From contig JADGEI010000001.1 of NCBI GenBank assembly GCA_016744455.1, positions 518,884 to 582,883 of the forward strand: 64,000 bases of DNA, read 5' to 3'. Source of the DNA: Alcanivoracaceae bacterium (GTDB lineage Bacteria > Pseudomonadota > Gammaproteobacteria > Xanthomonadales > Marinicellaceae). Made by a program: the position numbers and the translations under genes. Under the pieces are notes generated by a model. That model did no database searches, was not told where the DNA came from, and saw nothing but the letters and a program-made list of their open reading frames with translations. Within the stretch, counting starts at the first letter, position 1. Each line of letters starts with the position of its first letter. This document shows, one piece after another, positions 19,238-29,644 of this stretch.

Positions 19238-20950
19238 TTATTCTACATGATTAGCGACTGTTTTGGTTAAACTTTCTGCTAATGAGACCAATTGTAAAAA
19301 CTCGCCTCGGTAACCAAAATTATCATCGGTCATGGTTTGTTTTACTAAGTTTTGCACTTCTTTGTAACTAAAGTTTTGGGTCATCTTACCACCACGTAGT
19401 AATTGTCCAAAACCAGCTACAGCTGCCGACAATTTAAAATTGTTAGAAGTTTGGCTAATTTTTTCTTGAAACTGGTTGTTGTTAATTGTGTTAACAATCA
19501 ATTTTGAAGTATTACCAGCAGGTTTTTTGTAGCGCACTTTTAACGTTGCAATTTCATTAGAAAACGGCTTTTTCTTATTGTTGCTTTGGTATTTTAAAGG
19601 TTCAACCCAGCCTTTATCGCCATTAAGCACTACTTCATACAATGCAGTAACCGAATGCCCGGCGCCAATTTCACCTGCATCTATTTTGTCGTTGTTAAAA
19701 TCTTCATTGTTTAATACGCGGTTTTCATAGCCAATAAGGCGATATTGAGAAACAATCAATGGATTAAACTCAATCTGGATTTTAACATCTTTAGCTATTG
19801 TCATTAAAGTTGAACTCATTTCTTGTACTAGAACTTTGTTGGCTTCTTTTAGCGTATCAATATAAGCATAGTTACCATTTCCAGCATCCGCTAGTTGCTC
19901 CATTAACGCATCATTATAATTTCCACTACCAAACCCTAGTGTTGTTAATGAAACTCCTGTTTCACGTTTACGTTCGGCTAGTTCTTTTAGCTGTTCAAAG
20001 TTAGTTGTTCCAACATTGAAATCTCCATCTGTCGCAATAACAACGCGGTTTATACCGTCTTTGATAAAATTTTCTTCAGCTATTTGATAAGCTAAATTTA
20101 TACCTGCAGCTCCATTAGTGGAACCACCAGCGTCAAGCTTGTCCAATGCTTGCATTATTTTGGATTTTTTATCACCACTTGTTGATTCCAATACAGTTCC
20201 TGCTGCTCCGGCATAGACTACAATGGCTACTTTATCATTTTGAGTTAAATTTTTGGTTAATAGGCCAAATGATGATTTTAATAATCCGAGCTTGTTAGCT
20301 GAATTCATCGAACCAGAAACGTCCACTAAAAACACTAAATTTGAATCAGGACGTTGAGATTTTTCCACTTCATAACCTTGGATGCCAATATGTAATAGTT
20401 TGGCCTCCTCATTCCATGGGGAAGGTGCAAGTTCTGTACTAATTGAAAAAGGTTGCTCATTTGTTTCAGGTTTTGGATAATTGTAACTAAAGTAGTTGAT
20501 AAGTTCTTCGACACGAATGGCATCTTGTGGAGGGACCTGACCATTATTGAGTATTCTACGCATATTACTGTATGCAGCTGTGTCAACATCAATACTAAAG
20601 GTTGATACAGGGTCGTTTTGTACCAATTTGACTTGATTATCTTTGTAGTGTGTGTAGTTTTCATTATAAGGTTCAACCATGGGCGATGCTGGCATGTAAT
20701 AATTCATTTGATCTGCAGCAGCCCCCATTTTATAAGCTTCTTTTCTTACTAAAGGTCGTGCTTTTTTTGGTTTATTCAGGCTTGTCGTTCTGTTGCCAAT
20801 AATCGCAACTTCTTCAGCTTCGATTAAATCTACTGTGACTGCTTGATTAATATTTGTTTTGACAAATTCTTTATCTTCTTTATATTGGCTACAAGCGGTG
20901 ATGCTGGCAATTGCCAATGCTAGAATGGTTTTTTTATAATAAATATGCAT
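19238..20950 (-). CDS. YfbK-like von Willebrand factor A domain lipoprotein
   Basis: Lipobox ASITAC, FLVDVSGSMNSANKLGLLKSS MIDAS, C-terminal DUF3520-like region. Confidence 0.88.
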   Translation of the reverse strand: MHIYYKKTILALAIASITACSQYKEDKEFVKTNINQAVTVDLIEAEEVAIIGNRTTSLNKPKKARPLVRKEAYKMGAAADQMNYYMPASPMVEPYNENYTHYKDNQVKLVQNDPVSTFSIDVDTAAYSNMRRILNNGQVPPQDAIRVEELINYFSYNYPKPETNEQPFSISTELAPSPWNEEAKLLHIGIQGYEVEKSQRPDSNLVFLVDVSGSMNSANKLGLLKSSFGLLTKNLTQNDKVAIVVYAGAAGTVLESTSGDKKSKIMQALDKLDAGGSTNGAAGINLAYQIAEENFIKDGINRVVIATDGDFNVGTTNFEQLKELAERKRETGVSLTTLGFGSGNYNDALMEQLADAGNGNYAYIDTLKEANKVLVQEMSSTLMTIAKDVKIQIEFNPLIVSQYRLIGYENRVLNNEDFNNDKIDAGEIGAGHSVTALYEVVLNGDKGWVEPLKYQSNNKKKPFSNEIATLKVRYKKPAGNTSKLIVNTINNNQFQEKISQTSNNFKLSAAVAGFGQLLRGGKMTQNFSYKEVQNLVKQTMTDDNFGYRGEFLQLVSLAESLTKTVANHVE

Positions 20951-21128
20951 TTTTTACCTCATTTTGATTGATTGTGTTTCTATAATCGAATGAGCTATCT
21001 ATTAGGGTTAATTATTTTTTACTCGTCAGCATAATTATGCAAAGCAACTATGATCAAACACAAGTTCTCTATTATAAACATTAGATATTTATACTTTCAA
21101 AGGCAACTTCTTTTGAGGGGTTTAAAGA

Positions 21129-21509
21129 CTAAAATCCTCCTTTTTTCACCTTAATTAATTCGCGGCGTGATTTTTTGTCGGGGTGCTTAGGGGGGCGCGG
21201 AGCGGTGGAATAGGTCATTTTGTTGACCGTAATAGCGTCTTCTCGCGCTTTTATTGACTCAGGAGTTTCTTGGTAACATTCAACAGCAATTTTAGCAGCA
21301 ACGCGTTTTTCAATTAAGCATATAACTTCTATATTCCAGGAAATTTCACCTTTGCGAATAAGGATAGTATCACCAATATTGACGACTCTTGATGGTTTGA
21401 CTTTCTGCTCAGCAATTTTAACTTTCCCATTTTCAACATGTTTTTTTGCAAGTGAACGAGTTTTATAAAATCGGGTGGACCACAACCATTTATCAATTCT
21501 TACAGCCAT
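21129..21509 (-). CDS. hslR: S4-domain RNA-binding heat shock protein 15
   Basis: RIDKWLWSTRFYKTRSLAKKHVENGKVKI. Confidence 0.9.
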   Translation of the reverse strand: MAVRIDKWLWSTRFYKTRSLAKKHVENGKVKIAEQKVKPSRVVNIGDTILIRKGEISWNIEVICLIEKRVAAKIAVECYQETPESIKAREDAITVNKMTYSTAPRPPKHPDKKSRRELIKVKKGGF

Positions 21510-21584
21510 AATAGTTAGTATTTAATTAAATAAGCGATGATTTTAACAAATAAAGCACAAAAATATTATATAAATTAATCTAAG

Positions 21585-21593
21585 TGTTATAAT
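21585..21593 (+). promoter_or_regulatory. extended -10 promoter of thrS leader
   Basis: TGTTATAAT (TGnTATAAT consensus). Confidence 0.7.
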
Positions 21594-21599
21594 TCAGCT

Positions 21600-21623
21600 A
21601 TGAAAACGACGACCAAAAACTAA
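21600..21623 (+). CDS. threonine-rich leader peptide MKTTTKN of thrS attenuator
   Basis: ATG AAA ACG ACG ACC AAA AAC TAA, three consecutive Thr codons just before a terminator and thrS. Confidence 0.65.
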   Translation: MKTTTKN

Positions 21624-21646
21624 TTTTAGTCACACTTAAACTGCAT

Positions 21647-21670
21647 AAGCACTTTGAGTGCTTTTTTTTT
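21647..21670 (+). terminator. intrinsic terminator/attenuator upstream of thrS
   Basis: AAGCACT-TTG-AGTGCTT perfect 7-bp stem followed by T-run. Confidence 0.85.
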
Positions 21671-21695
21671 GCTTAATTTAAATAGAATAAATACA

Positions 21696-23603
21696 ATGCC
21701 AATTATTACTTTAACAGATGGTTCACAACGTAGCTTTGACAAGACAGTCAGTGCATTTGATGTCGCAATGGATATCGGCCCAGGCCTCGCTAATGCGGCT
21801 CTGGCAGCTAAAATTGATGGGGAATTAGTGGACTTGGCTACAACAATTTCCAACGATGTTGAATTGTCAATAGTCACCAGTAGAGATGAAGACGGTTTAG
21901 AAGTCATTAGACATTCTACAGCTCACTTAATGGCACAAGCCGTAAAAAGATTGTATCCTCAAGTTCAAGTGACTATTGGGCCAGTAATTGATAATGGTTT
22001 TTTCTATGATTTTTCTAGTGAACATCACTTTACGGATGAGGAATTGATAAAGATTACGACAGAAATGCGTAAGATTGTTAAACAAAAACTACCTGTTGAA
22101 CGTCATACTATGTCTCGTGATGAGGCAATTAAATTATTTGAAAATATGGGTGAGAATTACAAGGCTGAAATTATTGCTGACATTCCTGAAGATCAAATAT
22201 TGAGCTTGTATAAACAAGGTGAATTTATTGACTTATGCCGTGGCCCACATGTACCAAACACTTCAAAGCTAAAAGTTTTTAAACTCATGCACGTGGCTGG
22301 TGCCTATTGGCGAGGTGATAGCAATAATGAAATGTTACAACGTATTTATGGTACAGCATGGGGTGACAAGAAAGACCTGAAGGATTATCTGCATATGCTT
22401 GAAGAAGCAGAGAAACGAGATCATCGTAAGCTTGGGAAGCGGATGGATTTGTATCATTTTCAAGAAGAAGCTCCTGGAATGGTTTTTTGGCACCCAAATG
22501 GTTGGTCTATTTACCAAACTGTTCAACAGCATATGCGTAACAAGCTAAACTTACGTGATTACAAAGAAATTAATACACCAGAAATTGTTGACTATAGTTT
22601 GTGGGAAAGATCAGGACATGCCGATAAATTTAGTGATGATATGTTTGCCATCACAACAGATGAACGCAAATATGCCATAAAACCAATGAATTGCCCTTGT
22701 CATGTACAGGTTTATAATCAAGGGTTAAAAAGTTACCGAGATTTACCTTTAAGGTTGGCTGAATTTGGTTCTTGCCACCGTAACGAGCCATCTGGTGCTT
22801 TACATGGTCTAATGCGTGTACGAGCATTTGTGCAAGATGATGCTCATATCTTTTGCACAGAAGAACAAATCCAAACTGAAGTTTCAGAATTTATAGATTT
22901 TTTACATGAAATTTATCAAGATTTTGGTTTTACTGAAATTATCTATCGATTATCAACTCGTCCAGAAAAGCGTGTGGGTAGTGATGAAATATGGGATAAA
23001 TCAGAACAAGCTTTAGCAACTGCTTTAGATAATAAAAACCTTGATTGGGAAGAGTTGCCTGGTGAAGGTGCTTTTTATGGTCCCAAAATTGAGTTTTCAT
23101 TAAAAGATTGTTTGGGGCGTGTTTGGCAATGCGGTACAATTCAGGTTGATTTCTCTATGCCAGATAGATTAGATGCAACTTATATTGGTGAAGATGGTGA
23201 TCGTCATGCGCCAGTCATGTTGCATAGAGCAATATTAGGATCATTTGAGAGATTTATCGGAATTCTTATTGAGCATCATGCGGGTAACTTACCATTTTGG
23301 CTTGCACCAATACAAGCAGTAGTAATGAATATTACAGACGCTCAAAGCGAATATGCGGCCAAAATAGCACAAACTTTGCAAAACAATGGATTTAGAGTTA
23401 AATTAGACTTGAGAAATGAGAAGATTGGCTATAAAATTCGCGAACATACTTTAGAGAAGTGTGCTTATATGTTGGTGGTTGGAAATAAAGAGATGGAAAG
23501 CCAGACAGTAACAGTGAGAAAGTTAAATGGTGAAGATATTGGAAATATGTCAATAGATTCCTTGTTAGAACACTCAAAACAAGCAATGATCGATAAAGTT
23601 TAA
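21696..23603 (+). CDS. thrS: threonine--tRNA ligase
   Basis: [17 protein letters not shown] domain, [26 protein letters not shown]; start set at MPIITL. Confidence 0.97.
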   Translation: MPIITLTDGSQRSFDKTVSAFDVAMDIGPGLANAALAAKIDGELVDLATTISNDVELSIVTSRDEDGLEVIRHSTAHLMAQAVKRLYPQVQVTIGPVIDNGFFYDFSSEHHFTDEELIKITTEMRKIVKQKLPVERHTMSRDEAIKLFENMGENYKAEIIADIPEDQILSLYKQGEFIDLCRGPHVPNTSKLKVFKLMHVAGAYWRGDSNNEMLQRIYGTAWGDKKDLKDYLHMLEEAEKRDHRKLGKRMDLYHFQEEAPGMVFWHPNGWSIYQTVQQHMRNKLNLRDYKEINTPEIVDYSLWERSGHADKFSDDMFAITTDERKYAIKPMNCPCHVQVYNQGLKSYRDLPLRLAEFGSCHRNEPSGALHGLMRVRAFVQDDAHIFCTEEQIQTEVSEFIDFLHEIYQDFGFTEIIYRLSTRPEKRVGSDEIWDKSEQALATALDNKNLDWEELPGEGAFYGPKIEFSLKDCLGRVWQCGTIQVDFSMPDRLDATYIGEDGDRHAPVMLHRAILGSFERFIGILIEHHAGNLPFWLAPIQAVVMNITDAQSEYAAKIAQTLQNNGFRVKLDLRNEKIGYKIREHTLEKCAYMLVVGNKEMESQTVTVRKLNGEDIGNMSIDSLLEHSKQAMIDKV

Positions 23604-23641
23604 ACAATAATATACTAATTAATATTTGAGGATTTAATAAA

Positions 23642-24169
23642 ATCGCAAAGAAACACCAAACGAGAATAAACGATGCAATTAAAGTGATGAAAGTACGCTT
23701 AATTGACAGCGATGGTAAACAGGTAGGCATATTGGCAACAGATGCTGCTTTAGACAGAGCAAAAGCACAGAAATTGGATTTGGTAGAAATATCGCCCAAA
23801 GCTGAACCGCCAGTTTGTAAAATAATGGATTATGGAAAGTTCAGATTTGAAAATTCCAAGAAAAAACAAGCTTCAAAGAAGAAGCAAAAAAGAGTTCAAC
23901 TTAAAGAAGTTAAGTTCAGGCCAAATACTGAAGAAGCGGATTATCAAGTTAAACTTAAGAATTTACGTAAGTTTATTGGTCAAGGCAATAAAGTTAAAGT
24001 CACTATCATGTTCCGTGGTAGAGAACTTGCGCACAGAGATATTGGTGCAAATATGCTAGATCGTCTAGAAGACGATTTGATTGATGAAGTTATGGTAGAG
24101 CAACGTCCAGCAAAAATGGAAGGACGTTTTATGATTATGTTATTAGCCCCAAAAGCGACGGCTAAGTAA
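23642..24169 (+). CDS. infC: translation initiation factor IF-3, probable AUC start
   Basis: DLVEISPKAEPPVCKIMDYGKF, MFRGRELAHRDIG; ATC at 23642 in frame adds (M)AKKHQTRINDAIK matching IF-3 N-terminus; upstream GAGG. Confidence 0.88.
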   Translation: MAKKHQTRINDAIKVMKVRLIDSDGKQVGILATDAALDRAKAQKLDLVEISPKAEPPVCKIMDYGKFRFENSKKKQASKKKQKRVQLKEVKFRPNTEEADYQVKLKNLRKFIGQGNKVKVTIMFRGRELAHRDIGANMLDRLEDDLIDEVMVEQRPAKMEGRFMIMLLAPKATAK

Positions 24170-24212
24170 CAATCATTCGGGCACAAACGCCTAAGAATAT
24201 GGATATAGAAGT

Positions 24213-24284
24213 ACAGATTAGTTTATTCTAATTGTTAACAGCAGTAAGTTAATGAAGCAAAAACAGGTTTCCTGTTACTTACTG
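24213..24284 (+). promoter_or_regulatory. tandem hairpins in rpmI leader, candidate ribosomal-protein autoregulatory element
   Basis: Hairpin 1 ATTAG(N6)CTAAT; hairpin 2 CAGTAAGT...ACTTACTG enclosing ACAGG-TTT-CCTGT. Confidence 0.5.
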
Positions 24285-24313
24285 TAGTTTTATTACTAAA
24301 ATGGAGCATTATT

Positions 24314-24511
24314 ATGCCAAAAATGAAAACAAAAAAAGGTGCTGCAAAGCGCTTTAAGAAAACTGCCAATGGCTTTAAGCGTGGTTACGCTAACAAGAGC
24401 CATATCTTAACCAAAATGACAACTAAACGTAAACGTAACTTACGTGGTACTGACATGATCGATGAATCAGATATCAAACAAGTTAAGTCAATGTTACCAT
24501 ACGCGAAATAA
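24314..24511 (+). CDS. rpmI: 50S ribosomal protein L35
   Basis: [23 protein letters not shown]. Confidence 0.96.
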   Translation: MPKMKTKKGAAKRFKKTANGFKRGYANKSHILTKMTTKRKRNLRGTDMIDESDIKQVKSMLPYAK

Positions 24512-24523
24512 GGAGAAGATATA

Positions 24524-24880
24524 ATGGCAAGAGTTAAAAGAGGCGTTACAGCAAGAAGACGTCATAAAAAAATATTAAAACAAGCAAAAGGTTACTACAA
24601 TGCACGTAGAAAGGTTTATCGTGTTGCTAAACAAGCTGTAATCAAAGCTGGTCAATATGCTTATCGTGATAGAAAACAACGTAAACGTCAATTCAGAGCA
24701 CTTTGGATTACACGTATTAACGCTGCTGCACGTAACAATGGCTTATCATACTCACGATTTATCAATGGTCTTAAGAAAGCTAATATCTCTTTAGATCGAA
24801 AAGTTTTAGCCGATATGGCGGTTCATGACAAAGCAGGGTTTACTGCTGTTGCTGAATTAGCTACTAAAGCATTAAAGTAA
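24524..24880 (+). CDS. rplT: 50S ribosomal protein L20
   Basis: [25 protein letters not shown]. Confidence 0.97.
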   Translation: MARVKRGVTARRRHKKILKQAKGYYNARRKVYRVAKQAVIKAGQYAYRDRKQRKRQFRALWITRINAAARNNGLSYSRFINGLKKANISLDRKVLADMAVHDKAGFTAVAELATKALK

Positions 24881-24923
24881 AACTTCTGCCTGAGTTTTTT
24901 AAAACTCAACAGAATTAAATCTT

Positions 24924-24974
24924 AAGGGGAATTAGCCTTTCAGCTGAGCTGAGAGAGCTATTTCCCTTTTTTTT
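24924..24974 (+). terminator. intrinsic terminator/possible attenuator between rplT and pheS
   Basis: AAGGGGAATTAGC pairs with GCTATTTCCCTT (one bulge) followed by T8. Confidence 0.75.
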
Positions 24975-25032
24975 ATGAAAAACCTAAAAGCACATTAATA
25001 GCAATTTGGGTTGAATTCACAACAGGTGAACC

Positions 25033-26028
25033 GTGGAAAATCTTAATCAAATATTAGAAAAAGCAATAACAGCGATTTCAGAGGCAACTAACAATCAGGC
25101 ACTAGAAGACATACGTGTTGCTTATTTGGGCAAAAAAGGCACAATAACGTCACAGCTAAAGCAACTAGGAACTTTAGCATCTGAGCTAAGACGTGAAGCA
25201 GGCGTGGAAATTAATAAAGCAAAAGGGAAATTGCAGCAAGAAATACAGGTAAGAAGAAATTTTTTACAAATCAAAGAGTTAGAAGAAAAACTTAATGCTG
25301 AATCTATTGATATAACATTGCCTGGACGGAAAGCGAAAAATGCAAATTTGCACCCTGTAACTCGAACAATGAATCGTATCACCAATTTGTTTGCAGGGCT
25401 TGGCTTTGAAGTTAAAACAGGTCCTGAAATAGAAGATGACTACCATAATTTTGAAGCTCTAAATTTTCCTGCGCATCATCCAGCACGAACCATGCACGAT
25501 ACGTTTTGGTTTAATGACGGTCACCTATTGCGTACGCATACATCTCCAGTTCAAATACGTGCGATGAAACATATGGAACCTCCTATAAAAATCATCGCAC
25601 CTGGTCGTGTTTATCGTAGTGATTCTGACCAAACACATACGCCAATGTTTCATCAAGTTGAAGGATTAGTTATCGGTAAAACAGTAACCTTTGCAAGTTT
25701 AAAAGGTGTTTTAAATCAATTTGTAAATGCTTTTTTTGAAAAAGACCTCGAAATTCGGTTACGCCCTTCCTATTTTCCTTTCACTGAACCGTCTGCAGAG
25801 GTTGATGTAGAGTGGCAAAAAGATGATGGAAGCACAAGTTGGCTAGAAGTTTTGGGTTGTGGTATGGTTCATCCTAATGTGTTGAGGGCAGGGGGTATTG
25901 ATCCCGAAATATATACAGGATTTGCCTTTGGATTAGGTGTGGAACGTTTTGCTATGCTACGTTATGGTGTTAAAGATTTACGTCAATTTTTTGAAAATGA
26001 TATCGCTTTCTTAAAGCAGTTCAAATAG
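25033..26028 (+). CDS. pheS: phenylalanine--tRNA ligase alpha subunit (GTG start)
   Basis: [45 protein letters not shown]. Confidence 0.97.
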   Translation: MENLNQILEKAITAISEATNNQALEDIRVAYLGKKGTITSQLKQLGTLASELRREAGVEINKAKGKLQQEIQVRRNFLQIKELEEKLNAESIDITLPGRKAKNANLHPVTRTMNRITNLFAGLGFEVKTGPEIEDDYHNFEALNFPAHHPARTMHDTFWFNDGHLLRTHTSPVQIRAMKHMEPPIKIIAPGRVYRSDSDQTHTPMFHQVEGLVIGKTVTFASLKGVLNQFVNAFFEKDLEIRLRPSYFPFTEPSAEVDVEWQKDDGSTSWLEVLGCGMVHPNVLRAGGIDPEIYTGFAFGLGVERFAMLRYGVKDLRQFFENDIAFLKQFK

Positions 26029-26040
26029 GAGTTTAGACAA

Positions 26041-28413
26041 ATGAAAATAAGCGAAAACTGGTTAAGAGAATGGGTTAATCCTAAAATTTCAACAGATGAA
26101 CTTGTTGAACAGTTAACAATGTTAGGTTTAGAAGTTGATGATGTCATTCCTGCTGCAGGAGATTTTAGTAATGTTGTCATTGCAAAAATAGTAGCCATAG
26201 AAAAACACCCAGATGCTGACAAATTAAACGTGTGTCAGGTAAGTGTTGGTTCTGGAGATAAATTACAAATAGTTTGTGGTGCACCAAATGCACGGGTCGG
26301 TTTAATCGCCCCACTAGCAAAGATTGGAGCTGTTTTGCCTAATAATTTTAAAATAAAAAAATCCAAACTTAGAGGTATTGAATCTTTTGGTATGCTTTGT
26401 TCTGATGTAGAACTTGGTTTAAGTGATGATTCTGCTGGATTAAAGGAACTTCCAATGGATGCTCCAGTTGGTAATAATATACGTGAATATCTTGATCTGG
26501 AAGACACAATTATTGATATTGATATAACGCCAAATCGTGCAGATTGTTTCTGTGCTAAAGGCATTGCAATTGATGTCGCCTGTTTAAATGATGTTGACTT
26601 AACAAAACCAGTTATTAATGAACAGGATGTATCACACACAGATAAAATTGTAGTAAACCTAAAGGCAGAAAATCAATGTCCACGTTATTTGTGCCGTGTT
26701 ATCAGCAACATAGATAATAGTAAAACGACACCAATATGGATGCAAGAGAAATTACGTAGAAGTGGTATTCGCTCAATTCATCCGGTTGTTGATGTTACCA
26801 ACTACGTTATGTTAGAGTTAGGTCAGCCAATGCATGGTTTTGATAAGGCTGCAATTAATAGCTCTATCACTATTAAGATGGCAGAAAACGGAGATAAAAC
26901 TACATTGCTTGATGGTAAAGAAGTTAAGCTTGATGATTCATTTCTAATGATTGCTGATGATGAAAATTATTTAGCAATTGCCGGTGTAATGGGTAGTTTA
27001 AATAGTGGATGCAACGAAAAAACTACTGATATTGTTTTAGAATCTGCCTACTTTGATCCAGCTACTATTATGGGCAAGTCACGTGATATTGGTGTTCATA
27101 CTGAATCAGCATTAAGGTTTGAACGTGGTGTAGATCCTTACCTACAAGAACAAGCCATGCATAGAGCAACTGAGTTAATAATAGACATATGTGGTGGCGA
27201 AATAGGGCCGATAACTACAACTCAAAGTGATGAATTTTTGCCTAGCGCAAAAGAAATCACATTGACGAAAAATAAACTTGCTAGAGTCTTGGGGTTTGGA
27301 GTATTGGATTCTCAAGTCACATCTATTTTGACAGGGTTAAATATGTCAGTAAAGGTACAGGAAGATTGTTGGAAAGTTACAGCTCCAACTAGTCGTTTTG
27401 ATATGGATATTGAAGAAGATTTAATTGAAGAAATTGTAAGAATGATAGGTTATGATAAGATGCCCTCAGCCAATTTATTTGGTGAAAGTGTTATCATGCA
27501 ACTCCCTGAGGCCATAGTTAATGCTAATCATCTTAAAAAACAGCTCAACACATTGGGTTATATGGAGGCCATTAATTATAGTTTCGTGTCTGAAAAGCAA
27601 TTAACCAATTATGAAAAATTGGACGACTCTATTGCCTTGAAAAACCCACTAACCGAAGAATTTGCTATAATGCGTACTACGTTATTACCGGGCATGATGG
27701 AAACAATTAAATATAACCTAAGGCGACAAAACGATAGTATAAAAATGTTTGAAACAGGACATGTCTTTCATCAGAAAGAGACAATTGTCGAAGACCAGAA
27801 AATCATGGCAATATGCACAGGTAAAAGAAACCCAGAACATTGGGGAATGGTTAAAGAGGCTATTGATTTTTATGATTTAAAAGGCGACTTGGAAAGCTTG
27901 TTGGAAAACACAAAATCAAACTATAATTTTGACAAATCAACGCATAGTTTTTTACACCCTGGTCGCCAAGCTAACGTTGTTTTAGCGGGAAAAACAATAG
28001 GCTGGATAGGGCAGATACACCCTGAAACATGTCGTAGAATTGGGATTAAAAAGGATGTCTATGCATTTGAATTATCACAATTTTATATTCAGCAAACCTC
28101 CTTACCATTGTTTGAAGACATTTCAAAATTTCCGTCAGTTAGACGTGATATTGCAATGGTAGTTGATAATGCTATATCTTATCAGCAAATAAAAGATATT
28201 ATTACTGATAATATTAATAAATACTTAGTTGATATTGTCGTATTTGATCAATACCAAGGTGAAAATATTGGTCAGAATAAACGATCTTTAGCGGTTGGCT
28301 TAGTACTACAGCAAAATAATTCAACTTTTGAAGATAAAGATGTAGACAAACTGATGACAAAAGTGTTAAATTCTATTCAAGATAAATTAGGTGTGGAAAT
28401 AAGGGGACTTTAA
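26041..28413 (+). CDS. pheT: phenylalanine--tRNA ligase beta subunit
   Basis: MKISENWLREWVNP, TPNRADCFCAKGIA, FPSVRRDIAMVV. Confidence 0.97.
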   Translation: MKISENWLREWVNPKISTDELVEQLTMLGLEVDDVIPAAGDFSNVVIAKIVAIEKHPDADKLNVCQVSVGSGDKLQIVCGAPNARVGLIAPLAKIGAVLPNNFKIKKSKLRGIESFGMLCSDVELGLSDDSAGLKELPMDAPVGNNIREYLDLEDTIIDIDITPNRADCFCAKGIAIDVACLNDVDLTKPVINEQDVSHTDKIVVNLKAENQCPRYLCRVISNIDNSKTTPIWMQEKLRRSGIRSIHPVVDVTNYVMLELGQPMHGFDKAAINSSITIKMAENGDKTTLLDGKEVKLDDSFLMIADDENYLAIAGVMGSLNSGCNEKTTDIVLESAYFDPATIMGKSRDIGVHTESALRFERGVDPYLQEQAMHRATELIIDICGGEIGPITTTQSDEFLPSAKEITLTKNKLARVLGFGVLDSQVTSILTGLNMSVKVQEDCWKVTAPTSRFDMDIEEDLIEEIVRMIGYDKMPSANLFGESVIMQLPEAIVNANHLKKQLNTLGYMEAINYSFVSEKQLTNYEKLDDSIALKNPLTEEFAIMRTTLLPGMMETIKYNLRRQNDSIKMFETGHVFHQKETIVEDQKIMAICTGKRNPEHWGMVKEAIDFYDLKGDLESLLENTKSNYNFDKSTHSFLHPGRQANVVLAGKTIGWIGQIHPETCRRIGIKKDVYAFELSQFYIQQTSLPLFEDISKFPSVRRDIAMVVDNAISYQQIKDIITDNINKYLVDIVVFDQYQGENIGQNKRSLAVGLVLQQNNSTFEDKDVDKLMTKVLNSIQDKLGVEIRGL

Positions 28414-28715
28414 TGTCAGTTACAAAAACAGATTTAGCTGAAGCTCTTTACATGGATGTTGGCTTAAATAAATGCGAAGCAAATGAATTTGTTGACGCAT
28501 TTTTTAATGTCATAAAAGACATATTAGTTGACGGCAATAATTTAAAGTTATCTGGTTTTGGAAATTTTGAATTACGTGATAAAAAAGGACGCCCAGGAAG
28601 AAACCCTAAAACGCTTGAAGAAGTCGCAATACCTCCAAGAAGAATTGTTGCATTTAAACCAGGACAGAAAATTAGAGATACTATAGAGACATATGCTGGA
28701 TCAAGGACACAATAA
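28413..28715 (+). CDS. ihfA: integration host factor alpha subunit
   Basis: LSGFGNFELRDKKGRPGRNPKT. Confidence 0.96.
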   Translation: MSVTKTDLAEALYMDVGLNKCEANEFVDAFFNVIKDILVDGNNLKLSGFGNFELRDKKGRPGRNPKTLEEVAIPPRRIVAFKPGQKIRDTIETYAGSRTQ

Positions 28716-29046
28716 TTCATTACCAACAATACCCGCAAAACGCTATTTCACAATTGGTGAGGTTAGTAACCTGTGTGATGTAAAACCTCATGTTTTGAGG
28801 TACTGGGAAAATGAATTTCCTAATTTGAAGCCAGTTAAAAGACGCGGAAATAGGCGTTATTATCAAAGACATGATGTTATTATGATACGTCAGATTCGTA
28901 GCTTGCTTTATGAACACGGCTATACCATAAGTGGAGCACGTAGTAAGCTTGAAGGGAATACCGAAGATAAAGATGCCAGTAAGTCCTATCAAGTTATTCA
29001 ACAAACACGATTGGAACTCGAAGAAATTCTTCAATTATTAAAATAA
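28693..29046 (+). CDS. MerR family transcriptional regulator
   Basis: YFTIGEVSNLCDVKPHVLRYWENEFP; overlaps ihfA end. Confidence 0.9.
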   Translation: MLDQGHNNSLPTIPAKRYFTIGEVSNLCDVKPHVLRYWENEFPNLKPVKRRGNRRYYQRHDVIMIRQIRSLLYEHGYTISGARSKLEGNTEDKDASKSYQVIQQTRLELEEILQLLK

Positions 29047-29083
29047 CAACTCAATGTAGTCTAAACTTACTGTGACTGGCTAT

Positions 29084-29644
29084 TTATTTAAGTCCTATTA
29101 CTTGATAGTTACCAGAAGTTTTAAGTTCAATAATTACCTCTTGATTTGAGTTATTTTTCCAATACCAACCATGTGAACCTTCAAATGGAACAATTGCAGA
29201 ACCCAGCATTTTATTTGTGGTTGCAATTGTAAAACTTTCAAAATAGCCTGTCGTGTCACCTGCAGGTTCTCCATGAAAGTCAAAATATACTTTTGAGTTA
29301 TCAATTGTCTTCCATTGGTATTTAAGGTTGGCATATTTTTCAAGTTTAAATTTATACTCTACACCTTTCAGGGCAGGGACTGTTACCATCACAACGTCTT
29401 CTCTTCTTATTGGAGTTTGATTTGCTGTATCATAACTTTCATGCACGGGTTCTTGTGCAACGGTCTCAGATAATGCAGTTAACCCCATTCTCTTGCCGAT
29501 ACCAGTCGGATCGATATTATATTCCGCAGGTAATACGATTATAATATAGAGCAAAAAGGCAATAACGACTGCTGTTATTGATGCGATTAATAATGAATGA
29601 CGAGAGGGTAATGTTTTATTTTCTGATGGGTTCATATTGTTCAT
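29084..29644 (-). CDS. single-TM transmembrane anchor protein
   Basis: N-terminal TM LLIASITAVVIAFLLYIIIVLPAEYNIDPTGIGKRMGL; next to HupE/UreJ-like gene. Confidence 0.6.
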   Translation of the reverse strand: MNNMNPSENKTLPSRHSLLIASITAVVIAFLLYIIIVLPAEYNIDPTGIGKRMGLTALSETVAQEPVHESYDTANQTPIRREDVVMVTVPALKGVEYKFKLEKYANLKYQWKTIDNSKVYFDFHGEPAGDTTGYFESFTIATTNKMLGSAIVPFEGSHGWYWKNNSNQEVIIELKTSGNYQVIGLK

